Shown: piece after piece, positions 26,098-34,170 of the stretch | Layout: each line of letters starts with the position of its first letter | Numbering within the stretch: the first letter of the stretch is position 1 | Assembly (NCBI GenBank): GCA_964586075.1 | Contig: CAZPGZ010000005.1 | Coordinates: 1-64,000 of the forward strand | Origin: JBAZLV01 sp964586075 | GTDB lineage: Bacteria > Nitrospirota > UBA9217 | Direction of reading: 5' to 3' | Length of the DNA stretch: 64,000 nucleotides | Program-made: the position numbers and the translations under genes | Notes under the pieces: generated by a model | The model's input: only the letters and a program-made list of their open reading frames with translations | Database searches by the model: none | Told to the model about the DNA's origin: nothing

Positions 26098-26975
26098 AAT
26101 AGAGCAATTACTGAATGGAAGATTGAATCTGTATGGTTTCTTTTTTGTCTACCTCCAATCTACACAAAAATCACCCCTCTTGAGCATACATCTGCAACTA
26201 ACTTGCTCTTGTTCCGCCGGGTGAAATTGTGTTGGTGTAGTGAATGAATGATGATAAGACGTGCAGTACGATAAATCGGTTCATATGATAGAGATTTTCT
26301 GGCAGAGTGTCAAGCTTTTTTTAAGGGTAAAGTACCAATTTAGCCACTAATTTTTGGGCAGATTTTCGGTATGCTAGAACCGCAAAAAAAATCAATAATA
26401 ATCTGTAAATATTGATATTTCATGATCGGAGGCATAAAATACAATAGGTTTTAAAAAGGAGTCATCGTAATACGTTGCTATTTGGGTGACGAATTTATTG
26501 AGCATGAAAAAAGGATAGTCATTCGTATAAAGAGTTTCTCAAAATGCATTTTTGTGTTTTATTATCGCCATAGATCTAATGCTTAATTTAGCATTGAATT
26601 TACTATGAACAAGTACTAATTTAATTAATACTGGTGGCATAAATAGTACTTTACCAACAAAATATGCTGCATAAAAATCATAATAGCTTTGAGAATCAGG
26701 GGGAGGAACAGCGAATTTAGAGTGCATATAAAATTGCAAACTATTTTTTTTTGTACACCATAAAAAATACCCATATTTGGTGATTTACTTTTTACTTTTT
26801 AGTATGGTATATTTAAATAAAAATTTGTTAACTGGAACTTTGTAAAAAAATAAATATAATTTTTACAACAAGTTATATTGCATTCTTCAGCTTTAAGAAA
26901 CACAATAAAGTGCTCAATTCACACGATTGCAACGGCAGGTCAGTTTTTTTCTGACTTACCAAAGGAGATAGTTGT
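26098..26975. other. AT-rich gene-poor region
   Basis: No gene is supported. A 66-codon leftward ORF (26539-26739) has no recognisable features. The part from about 26730 to 26900 is strongly AT-rich. A small hairpin (AGGTCAG / CTGACTT with a T7 loop, 26937-26957) lies directly before the ribosome binding site of the next gene and could affect its translation. Confidence 0.45.
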
Positions 26976-27431
26976 ATGGATAGTATTCTCATTGTGGATG
27001 ACAACCGAATGATTCTTCATTCACTTTCATCATTTTTTGGTTTAACGTTAAAGAATTTTAATATTTTAACGGCAGAAGATGGTGAAAAGGCAATTGAAAT
27101 ACTGCAGTCCAAACCCAATTCTGTGAGTCTCATCCTGACAGACCTGGAGATGCCGAATGTTGACGGATATCAGGTTATTGAATATGCTAAAAAAAACTAC
27201 CCTTCAATACCAGTGATTATTATGACCGGTTCCTGGTCGCTTGATTTAGAGTTGCTGGTGCAGAAAACGGGAATTATGCGGTGTATTGAGAAACCCTTTC
27301 ATTTTGAGGACATCGCAGAAATGGCGATTGAAGCATTGGGACAAAAAAGTACAGAAACTTCCTGCATGGTTACACCGATCCAGCCGATTAATGGAGCCTG
27401 CGGAACAGACTTTAAGAACAAACTGGATTGA
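26976..27431 (+). CDS. Single-domain response regulator (CheY-like)
   Basis: 151 residues made of one receiver domain plus a short tail of about 30 residues. The acidic pair is in IVDDNR, the phospho-acceptor Asp in LILTDLEMPNVDG, the Thr in IIMTGSWS and the Lys in IEKPF. There is no output domain, so it likely works by protein contact in a phosphorelay or motility pathway. ATG at 26976 follows AAAGGAG. No kinase is adjacent, so its partner cannot be named. Confidence 0.85.
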   Translation: MDSILIVDDNRMILHSLSSFFGLTLKNFNILTAEDGEKAIEILQSKPNSVSLILTDLEMPNVDGYQVIEYAKKNYPSIPVIIMTGSWSLDLELLVQKTGIMRCIEKPFHFEDIAEMAIEALGQKSTETSCMVTPIQPINGACGTDFKNKLD

Positions 27432-27963
27432 TAAAACTGATTTGCTACAGATATCCATGGCTAGTCCTTCCTAAATCTGCATCTGCTATCCTGGCCTTTC
27501 CTTTCTGGATAAGTTCTCCATGTGCGCGTTTGCGTCATATAGTTCAGTTTTTTGTGGCAAGCGCTGTAAATGAATAATCACACGAACGTTCAGCCAAAAG
27601 AATGCCGCGAGATTCGATACGTTTATTCTTGATATGCTCCTTTAATCGGATAATATCGATGTTGATTAAATTCTTTGGTACACCAGTGCCGCTGTCTTAG
27701 GCAGTTTCCATATGATACGCATGGGCAGTGCACGATGAAATCAGTTTCACAGGGTTAGTAACAGGTTTTCAACAGCGTTTGTGGAAAGTTAACAGAACTG
27801 TTGAAAACGATAAGGCAGGACGGCAAAATAGAAAACAGAAGTATTCTATCAGATACTAATTTGACCGAGAACGGGCAGGAGGTGTTCGATAAGAATAATC
27901 GACTTTTATTTTGGTGGTTTTATCAGTATATTGCCAGCTGGTCATTGTATCAAGCTTGCGGAT
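27432..27963. other. Intergenic region with DnaA-box-like inverted repeat
   Basis: The only notable content is a perfect 11-base inverted repeat, GTTTTCAACAG at 27765-27775 and CTGTTGAAAAC at 27798-27808, with TGTGGAAAG between them. These resemble DnaA-box variants. A 91-codon ORF beginning at 27801 runs antisense into the lipoprotein gene and is not accepted. Confidence 0.45.
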
Positions 27964-28689
27964 TTATTCGATACGACCTCGGATCTTTTTTAACACAGCT
28001 TGTAAATCCTCGGCAGTTATGCTTTTCTCAATTTTATCCATTAAACCCGGATAAATCCTGCTCAGTTGATCCTTAAACTTTTTTTCTGCTTCACTCTGGT
28101 TTTCATATTCGACAGTTGTATTCGCGCTGAGAGAAGCCGCGTCTACTGTCCGCGCGAAAACCTTATTGTTTGACCGTGGATCGAAGAATTCAACGGTGAC
28201 GGTTCCTACAAATTGCAAAGTACCGGTATTTGCAACAATTGACTCCCCCCCAAAATATCGATATGTCGTTTGTGAATTATTTATCTGAGGCCCGAAGCTG
28301 AAATTGGTTGCAACCACAATGTCAGCTTTCTGCTTGTCCCCAGGCGTTAGCTGCTCAACGGAATCGGCAACATGAATGGCGGTAATTCCTTTTGTTTTGA
28401 AAATTTTCCCCATATCTGTTTGAATAGCTTCCTGTAGACGCAAACAAAAGTCAGTGTTATAAGCTTGTGCAATTGTATCAGCAGGGCCGGGTTGTTCGTT
28501 GTCGTTATCACTTACTTGTTGCAAGCCAGTAAAAACCGGCTTTATGAGTAAGATTGATATGGTATTACGGAAGACAGCGTGATGAGCAGGAGGTGTATAG
28601 CTGAGATTCCACGATGGCGCAGGCTGAGGTCCGGCACATGCGGAAAGAAAAAGAAATAAGGTCAACAGTATTCCAAGCGATAATCGCAT
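27964..28689 (-). CDS. Predicted lipoprotein of unknown function
   Basis: A 241-residue secreted protein. The N-terminus MRLSLGILLTLFLFLSACAG is a lipoprotein signal with lipobox LSAC, so the mature protein should be anchored by Cys, probably in the outer membrane. The remainder is soluble with mixed alpha/beta character; segments such as ADIVVATNFSFGPQINNS and GTVTVEFFDPRSNNKVFARTVDA resemble small surface lipoproteins, but I do not recognise a named family. ATG at 28689 has AAGGAG six bases upstream; an ATG at 28695 would abut that site. Confidence 0.75.
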   Translation of the reverse strand: MRLSLGILLTLFLFLSACAGPQPAPSWNLSYTPPAHHAVFRNTISILLIKPVFTGLQQVSDNDNEQPGPADTIAQAYNTDFCLRLQEAIQTDMGKIFKTKGITAIHVADSVEQLTPGDKQKADIVVATNFSFGPQINNSQTTYRYFGGESIVANTGTLQFVGTVTVEFFDPRSNNKVFARTVDAASLSANTTVEYENQSEAEKKFKDQLSRIYPGLMDKIEKSITAEDLQAVLKKIRGRIE

Positions 28690-28879
28690 ATCCATCTCCT
28701 TATAGTAAGACCGCAATGTATAGATTTTAGCATCGAGAAGGCTGCTCTCCAGCAGTATCATCCGCGGGATATAATAATAACTTCCGTTCTTTAGAGCACC
28801 TTATCAGAGATTACAGGCAAAATCAAGATTGACCAAAAAAGACTGTTTGTGAAAGGTTTGTGTTGTGAGAACCACAATA

Positions 28880-29608
28880 CTATAAGTCATAGAAGTCTTT
28901 CATTTCTTCTGAATAATTTTGACCGCATGCATGAATAACCAGTGGGGGAAGTACTTCAAGACCTGTTCCTGCAGCTTTTATCGATTCGATCAGAACAAGG
29001 TACGCCGATTTTCCCTGCCGGGAGTGAACGAAGCGTATGCGTTTGGGTTCTAGACCATGAACCCGAAGCGAGGTGATAGCATCTGCGAAACGATCCGCTG
29101 AAAAAACGAGACCGAACCGGCCGTTATTTTTTAAAAAAAACTGAAGTTCAAACCATACATCCAGAGAGGCGAATCGGTCATGGCGCGAAAAAAAGCGTTC
29201 AGGTGAAGGGCTTTGTTTTCCGGTGCCTGTTCGAAAATAGGGTGGATTGGCAACAATAAGATCGAAGGTTGATGGATGAAAAAAATTCCGCAAATTCGTG
29301 ATGGGTTGCTCGACGAGGGCTATACGGTCAGCAAGGCCGTTTTGCGTAATATTCAAACGGCAAAGTTCCGCCATTGTTGATTGTATTTCGACGGCGGTAA
29401 TTTTTATGTGTGGGAATTTTCTTGCGAGGAGGATGGAGATGATGCCAGTTCCAGCACCAGGCTCAAGCACGTTGTCTCGATGTTTAACATGACAGAAATC
29501 AGCGAGCAGAAGGCTGTCAAGCGTGAAACGATGCCCCTTTTTTGGCTGCTGAATTGATACAATGCCGGCTCCTCGTAGCGAGATGGTGTCGGCAATCGCG
29601 TTTTTCAC
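28880..29608 (-). CDS. TrmN6-like tRNA1(Val) adenine-N6 methyltransferase
   Basis: A class I SAM-dependent methyltransferase. Motif I is VLEPGAGTGIISILLARKFP, and the catalytic NPPY motif of N6-adenine methylases is in LIVANPPYFRTGTGKQSP. RFTLDSLLLADF near the N-terminus is typical of the YfiC/TrmN6 family, which modifies A37 of tRNA(Val). GTG at 29608 overlaps the stop of the thioesterase gene (GTGA), so the two are translationally coupled. About 242 residues. The exact substrate is inferred. Confidence 0.82.
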   Translation of the reverse strand: MKNAIADTISLRGAGIVSIQQPKKGHRFTLDSLLLADFCHVKHRDNVLEPGAGTGIISILLARKFPHIKITAVEIQSTMAELCRLNITQNGLADRIALVEQPITNLRNFFHPSTFDLIVANPPYFRTGTGKQSPSPERFFSRHDRFASLDVWFELQFFLKNNGRFGLVFSADRFADAITSLRVHGLEPKRIRFVHSRQGKSAYLVLIESIKAAGTGLEVLPPLVIHACGQNYSEEMKDFYDL

Positions 29609-29997
29609 CGCAGGTTCTCCAGTGCTTGGCGGGGGATTTTTTTTGGTTTGCCGGTTGCATCCACACAAACAGCGGTTGCCTTGCATTCCGTGATAAGCCT
29701 GTTTGTTGCTTTTTCTTTCATGGTATGCTGGAAGGTGATCGTAGCACCGGTGGTTTCCGTAACCCAGGTTTCCACAACCAAGATGTCACCAAGATGTGCG
29801 GGTGAACGATAATCAACCTCTGCGCGAAGGATCATAAACAGCGATCCCTGCTCTATAAGTGTTTTTATCGATGATCCCCGGGCAGCCATGTATTCGGTTC
29901 TTGCCCGCTCCATGTAGCGAAGATAATTTGCATAATATACGACGCTCCCGCAATCCGTGTCTTCATAATAGATTTTTATTTCCATGATATGGTTCAT
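29605..29997 (-). CDS. YbgC/4HBT-family acyl-CoA thioesterase
   Basis: A hot-dog fold thioesterase of 130 residues. The signature YYEDTDCGSVVYYANYLRYMERARTEYM includes the catalytic Asp and the helix that forms the core; FMILRAEVDYRSPAHLGDILVVETWV is also typical. Enterobacterial YbgC acts on acyl-CoA and is linked to the Tol-Pal system; no tol genes are here. An in-frame ATG at 29985 is an alternative start. First gene of a leftward two-gene unit. Confidence 0.87.
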   Translation of the reverse strand: MNHIMEIKIYYEDTDCGSVVYYANYLRYMERARTEYMAARGSSIKTLIEQGSLFMILRAEVDYRSPAHLGDILVVETWVTETTGATITFQHTMKEKATNRLITECKATAVCVDATGKPKKIPRQALENLR

Positions 29998-30132
29998 ATT
30001 GTTTAGTCTCGGAGAAGATAAGTTTTGAAAAATTAAGCTAGTGTAAAATATTTCTGTTATTTTGTCGAGGAAAAGATGAGCGGTAATTATGAAGGCAGGT
30101 AAGCGGTTCTAGTGCACTTCTAATGTCACAAT

Positions 30133-30499
30133 AAAAAAGGCGTTGCCATCGAACCAGTATTGGTATTCCGCTGAGCTTCGTCAGCTGTCAGGAAGAACAA
30201 CCTGCTTCTGCGGCTCCGCACTGCAGACCCTGTGAAGCTTCGTGTATATAGAACTTCCCCGCTTATACGAAATCGAAGCTTAGTGGCATTCGGTTCTTGC
30301 CTCCTGGTGGAAACCTGTAAAGCAACCGGGAGAGTTACTGCCCAACTAGCAGCTCTCTTGCCGGTTCGGTATTTCGCCAGAAAGGTACCTATTCCACTTT
30401 ATAACGGGTTACCATCTGTACACCTATTGGTGATGGTTCGGCAACGCCCAACAACCCTTGAGATTCTCAAAGAGCATTTTAGTGAATAAGAAATTAGTC
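30133..30499 (-). ncRNA. Candidate structured non-coding RNA (unassigned)
   Basis: Read on the minus strand, the segment is closed by a long end-to-end stem: GGCGTTGCC (complement of 30440-30448) plus GAACCA pairs with TGGTTC...GGCAACGCC at the other end (30139-30156), and the 3' side runs straight into TTTTTT. Inside are at least six further hairpins, the best at 30324-30366 (AACCGG, GAGAG and CTGC arms, 15 pairs) and 30235-30280 (GCTTCG / CGAAGC). An extended -10 (TGC-TATAAT, TATAAT at 30511-30506) would start a transcript near 30499. All minus-strand frames are stop-rich. It lacks the hallmarks of tmRNA, RNase P, SRP and 6S RNA. Confidence 0.5.
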
Positions 30500-30548
30500 A
30501 ATTACATTATAGCATATTTTTGATGAAGATGATTTTTTTAGAATTATC

Positions 30549-30577
30549 TTGACCCTCCTCTTGTTTGCAACTAAAAT
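30549..30577 (+). promoter_or_regulatory. Predicted sigma70 promoter, nearly leaderless transcript
   Basis: TTGACC at 30549-30554, a 17-base spacer, and TAAAAT at 30572-30577. Transcription should begin near 30584, only about five bases before the ATG at 30589, and no Shine-Dalgarno sequence is present there. It points away from the structured RNA promoter, whose -10 lies about 40 bases to the left. Confidence 0.6.
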
Positions 30578-30588
30578 TCTTTCCAGCC

Positions 30589-32091
30589 ATGTATACAATC
30601 AGGCCACACAAAATAGATTTTCTCAATTCCATCAAAACGGGAATAATGCTGCCCATTTACGCAGAGATCGGCTTTCCGGGGCTTATGCCTATTGCGGCGC
30701 TTGAATGCTTGAGCTCGGAAGGATATCCCCTCCTATTCGAAAGCATCCAGGATTGCAAGGATGCGGAAAGATACTCTTTCGTGTCGGTAAATCCATATCT
30801 TATCTTTAAATCGTATGGCAATGAAGTCGAAATCAGCTTGCCTGAAACGCCGGCAGGTAAATATGGAAGACGGGCGACAATGAAGCGTAAGCCGCTGGAA
30901 AAGCTAAAGGAACTCCTGTCAAATTATCAAACCGAACGCATTGCCGGCCTCCCACCTTTCACCGGCGGAGCCATAGGTCTTTTTTCGTATGATTTTACAC
31001 GACAGCGTAATGCTGTATCGCGTAGTGTAAAAACGGACGCTAAAATTCCTGAGACCTACTTTGCCTTCGTTGATATGGTTCTTGCTTTTGACCATAGCCG
31101 TGATAAGGCATGGGTAATCGTAAACCCAGGAGCCCGCGAGCAGGAGTTGGGATACCGACGTACCGTTTGTGAACAAGGTGAGCGGTACTATGATGAAGCA
31201 GTTTCTCGGATTGCAGATGTTGTCCAAAAGCTTGAGAAAGCGTTGAAAACCGAAGCGCCGGCTATTTTTTCCGCCAGCGACGATACGAGAAATGCTGGTC
31301 CCCTCATCCCCGATCTTACCAGGTCTGAATTTGAAAACAGGGTGAGAAGATGCAAAGACTCAATCCTGCAAGGAAAACTTTGCCGGCCGACTGTGTCACT
31401 GCGGTTTTCGGCCGGGACAGATTCTCAGGATGTTCTTCAACTGCACAGGATACGGCGCAAGAGCGATACGTCGTCCTCCGTCGCGCACTTTGATTTTAAA
31501 GATCTGCAGACCGTAAGTTTTTCGCACGACCGCCTTGTGCGATGTCGCAATGGAATTGTTGATGTGAAGTTGTCGACAATGACACATCCGCAGGGTGGCG
31601 CTGCGGAAAAAGTCATTGAACAGCCTGCCGATATCATTGTGCACACGTATGCTGAAAACAACGGCTTGGGCGCCATGCTCAACCCCGGCAGTATCATTGT
31701 AAAAAAAAGAGAAAGGACCGGTTCCGACAAAGAATGCGGCACGACTTCGACCATGCAAGGCGTTCTAAAACAAGGCAGAAATAGTTTTGACCTCATCTCT
31801 GCAGCATTTTCGGGAGCGATGAGAACAGATGATCCAGAAGCGCATTGCATGGAAATTCCTGGTGAACTTGAACCTGCAACTCGCGGTCTGTTTGCCGGTG
31901 TTGTTGGATACTTTTCTAACAATGGCAATATGGATTTCAATATTGCCTCCGCCACCATCACGGTCAAGGATGGAAAAAAGCATGTACAAGTAGGCGCGCT
32001 TGTAACGGGAGATTCGGATCCAACAGATAAATATTTTGAAGTCATCAAAGAAGCAGCGCTATTCGGAGATATATTGCAAAAGCGTTCATGA
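30589..32091 (+). CDS. TrpE-like protein lacking chorismate-site motifs
   Basis: 500 residues that align end to end with anthranilate synthase component I. The N-terminal domain is well kept (LLFESIQDCKDAERYSFVSV near 48-67; PPFTGGAIGLFSYDF near 122-136), as are scaffold segments near the C-terminus (ELEPATRGLFAGVVGYFS; GNMDF; GDSDP). The active-site blocks are changed: GDIFQ reads GKLCR (262-266), GSSPE reads SFSHD (310-314), PIAGT reads LSTMT (328-332), AEHxMxVDLxRND reads ADIIVHTYAENNG (347-359), the catalytic His position is Gly (384), the GTVSGAPK block reads AMRTDDPE (410-417), and IAIRT reads IASAT. No trpG or other trp gene is nearby. Predicted not to be an anthranilate synthase; function unknown. 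Confidence 0.8.
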   Translation: MYTIRPHKIDFLNSIKTGIMLPIYAEIGFPGLMPIAALECLSSEGYPLLFESIQDCKDAERYSFVSVNPYLIFKSYGNEVEISLPETPAGKYGRRATMKRKPLEKLKELLSNYQTERIAGLPPFTGGAIGLFSYDFTRQRNAVSRSVKTDAKIPETYFAFVDMVLAFDHSRDKAWVIVNPGAREQELGYRRTVCEQGERYYDEAVSRIADVVQKLEKALKTEAPAIFSASDDTRNAGPLIPDLTRSEFENRVRRCKDSILQGKLCRPTVSLRFSAGTDSQDVLQLHRIRRKSDTSSSVAHFDFKDLQTVSFSHDRLVRCRNGIVDVKLSTMTHPQGGAAEKVIEQPADIIVHTYAENNGLGAMLNPGSIIVKKRERTGSDKECGTTSTMQGVLKQGRNSFDLISAAFSGAMRTDDPEAHCMEIPGELEPATRGLFAGVVGYFSNNGNMDFNIASATITVKDGKKHVQVGALVTGDSDPTDKYFEVIKEAALFGDILQKRS

Positions 32092-32234
32092 AAAGCCAGG
32101 CAAGCCACGATGACATTGCGCCGGAGATTATCGAGCCGGTGCGTGCAGGTTTGCCTGTAGTCCGGCCTGTAATCAGTTTCTTAAGAGAGAGGAAGCCATT
32201 TCCCTGTTGCAACTTCGGTGTACTTGCGTTATAG
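32088..32234 (+). CDS. Small ORF overlapping the TrpE-like stop
   Basis: A 48-codon ORF (begins MKSQASHDDIAPEIIEPVRA) whose ATG overlaps the TGA of the TrpE-like gene (ATGA), the arrangement of a translationally coupled gene. It has two cysteines near the end (PFPCCNF). No homology recognised. It may be a real small partner, a remnant of a longer gene, or chance. Confidence 0.3.
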   Translation: MKSQASHDDIAPEIIEPVRAGLPVVRPVISFLRERKPFPCCNFGVLAL

Positions 32235-32265
32235 TAGCAAAATATCAAGGGAAAGGGGCATTATC

Positions 32266-34170
32266 ATGTTCCTGGTTGAACTTGTTATGCAGGGAATCCG
32301 CGGCTTTCGTGAACTCGCACGGCTAAGATTTCAAAGCGGGTTTAATTTTGTAGCTGCCGGAAATGAAGCGGGGAAGACCACTGCAGTGGAGACCACGAAA
32401 CGGCTGCTTTTCCCTAGCAGCCAGCCTGGGCCGATGGACGCGCTTTTGTCACGGCAGACGCCTGATGCCTCGCGAGGGGCACTGGTGTTGTTTTCCGGCG
32501 ACGGGGCCTATTACCGTATTATTCAGGATTTTTCAAAAAAGGCAGTCAACCTTTCCAAATACGACCCGGGGAAGAAAGAGTTTGCCCTTCTTCATAAGGA
32601 CTGGAACGATGCAGAAGCATTCATGGCCACACTTACCACCGGCATGTCGGAAGAGGATTTCTCAAAAATTTTTATTCTCAGGAGAGACTACTATGCAGAC
32701 CGGCCTGCTCAGCCTGCATCTACGCCTGTACTGACGCCGCGTACACAACCGGCAAAACCCATTGCCTCCCCAGTCAGGCAGCCAGTCGCAGACCAGGCGA
32801 GGCTTGCCGAGCTCCGCGAGGCGCTCAAAAAAGCTGAGGACGCCGCAGATGCTGAATACCGGGCGCAGTCGGCTAAAATTACTCTTGACGAGATACGCAA
32901 AAAACTTGCGGCTATCGAGGATATAGATCAGAAGAAAAAAGAGCTCGATGCAAAGCTTGATGAGCTTAAAGCCTGCGCAACATTGCCGCAAAACCTGCAC
33001 GAGCTTGTTGAAACACATGAACGGCTTCACGGCCAACGACTGGTCGAGACTGAGGACCTGAACAAACAGATGGAAGGGTTGAGGATCCAGCTTGCCGGCA
33101 TCCCCTCGGTAAATCTTATCACCGATAAATTGTTTATTGGCGGTATTGTATTGGGAGTTATCTCGATTGCTGCAGGAGTGTTCTTGCTTACAGAGGAGTA
33201 TAAACATTTTTTTCCGCTTGGTGTTCTTCTGGCAGCGGGCTTGATGGCGGCCGCGTGGTATAATGGCTCCCGTAAAAACGTGCGGCGCAGTTCACTCGCG
33301 AAGGAACTGGATGGGCTGGAGAAAGATCGCACCGATTTGGAGAAGCGCAAGGATCAGGAAGATGCGTCCCTGTATGCCAGTATGAAGGCGGTGGGTGCCT
33401 CCACTCCGGGAGACTTGAAAGAAAAAGCAGATAATTATCGTTATTTTTCTTCGCTTCGAGCGGATATTGAAGAGCAGCGCCTCCGGCTTGTCAACGATGC
33501 CGACCCGGAAACGCTGCAGCAGGAATACAATAAGCGGCAGCAGGAAGCGCTTGATTTGGAGAAGGCGGCGCGAGCTGTAGCCCAATATAACGTGGATACC
33601 TATGCCATACGTCAGGACATCGAACGGATTGAGGGCTCGGCGCTTCCTTCGGAGCCATCCTGGGATTTTACCGCAGAAATGCCGGATTTGACGGCGGACT
33701 TCTCTGCTCCGCCTGCAAGCGGAAAACAGGGAGAATTCACCGTTGAGCTTGGAGTTGCCAGTAGAATCGGAGGAATAGAACTGGAAACACTGGTGCCTGC
33801 GGTAGAAGCTGCGGCCCAGAGAAACCTCATAGCAATCACCAACGGCAAATATGTCAGGGTGGATATGGGGCAGAACGGCGGACCGCCGCTGGTTCACGCA
33901 AAGGACGATTCAGTCATCAGGTTTGAAGACCAGAGCCATGGCACCCGAGATCTTGTCTATTTCTGCCTTCGAATCGGGCTGATTGAGGCCCTTGTGGGGA
34001 AGCTCCGGATGCCGGTTTTGTTGGACGACCCACTTGCGGGCTTCGATTTCGCACGTCAGAAAGCCGCATATCAGGTTCTCCGCTCCCTCGGCTCCAAGAC
34101 GCAGGTTATCTTGTTTTCCTCGAACGCTGCCCTCAAAACAGAGGGAGATGTTTTTTCGGAGCTTAAATAA
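32266..34170 (+). CDS. Membrane-spanning SbcC/YhaN-like AAA ATPase
   Basis: 634 residues. The N-terminus has an SMC/Rad50-type P-loop (NFVAAGNEAGKTTAVE, about residues 25-42). A long, charged coiled coil occupies roughly 180-420 and is interrupted near 285-335 by two hydrophobic segments (LFIGGIVLGVISIAAGVFLL and FFPLGVLLAAGLMAAAW). The C-terminus has an ABC-like signature (QSHGTRDLVYFCLRIGL) and Walker B (MPVLLDDPLAGFD). YhaN has similar membrane helices but usually pairs with an SbcD-like nuclease (YhaO), absent here. ATG at 32266 has GAAAGGGG upstream. Its stop overlaps the tmk start by one base. Role uncertain, possibly DNA-related at the membrane. Confidence 0.75.
   Translation: MFLVELVMQGIRGFRELARLRFQSGFNFVAAGNEAGKTTAVETTKRLLFPSSQPGPMDALLSRQTPDASRGALVLFSGDGAYYRIIQDFSKKAVNLSKYDPGKKEFALLHKDWNDAEAFMATLTTGMSEEDFSKIFILRRDYYADRPAQPASTPVLTPRTQPAKPIASPVRQPVADQARLAELREALKKAEDAADAEYRAQSAKITLDEIRKKLAAIEDIDQKKKELDAKLDELKACATLPQNLHELVETHERLHGQRLVETEDLNKQMEGLRIQLAGIPSVNLITDKLFIGGIVLGVISIAAGVFLLTEEYKHFFPLGVLLAAGLMAAAWYNGSRKNVRRSSLAKELDGLEKDRTDLEKRKDQEDASLYASMKAVGASTPGDLKEKADNYRYFSSLRADIEEQRLRLVNDADPETLQQEYNKRQQEALDLEKAARAVAQYNVDTYAIRQDIERIEGSALPSEPSWDFTAEMPDLTADFSAPPASGKQGEFTVELGVASRIGGIELETLVPAVEAAAQRNLIAITNGKYVRVDMGQNGGPPLVHAKDDSVIRFEDQSHGTRDLVYFCLRIGLIEALVGKLRMPVLLDDPLAGFDFARQKAAYQVLRSLGSKTQVILFSSNAALKTEGDVFSELK

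Noticed and set aside
26539..26739. 66-codon leftward ORF in AT-rich gap
   Set aside because: No recognisable motif, and its composition matches the surrounding noncoding DNA.
27801..28076. 91-codon ORF overlapping the lipoprotein gene
   Set aside because: TTG start, antisense overlap with a gene that has a clear signal peptide and ribosome binding site.
30232..30489. 85-codon ORF in the gap before the TrpE-like gene
   Set aside because: It is antisense to the strongly self-complementary segment; the pairing pattern explains the sequence better than coding, and no ribosome binding site is present.
30133..30499. Identification of the structured segment as tmRNA, RNase P RNA, SRP RNA or 6S RNA
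   Set aside because: No tRNA-like CCA end or tag frame, none of the RNase P conserved blocks I know, no SRP GGAA-loop core, and it is too long for 6S RNA; a covariance search is needed for other classes.
30589..32091. Annotation as functional trpE
   Set aside because: Chorismate and magnesium motifs are missing, so calling it anthranilate synthase would be misleading despite end-to-end similarity.
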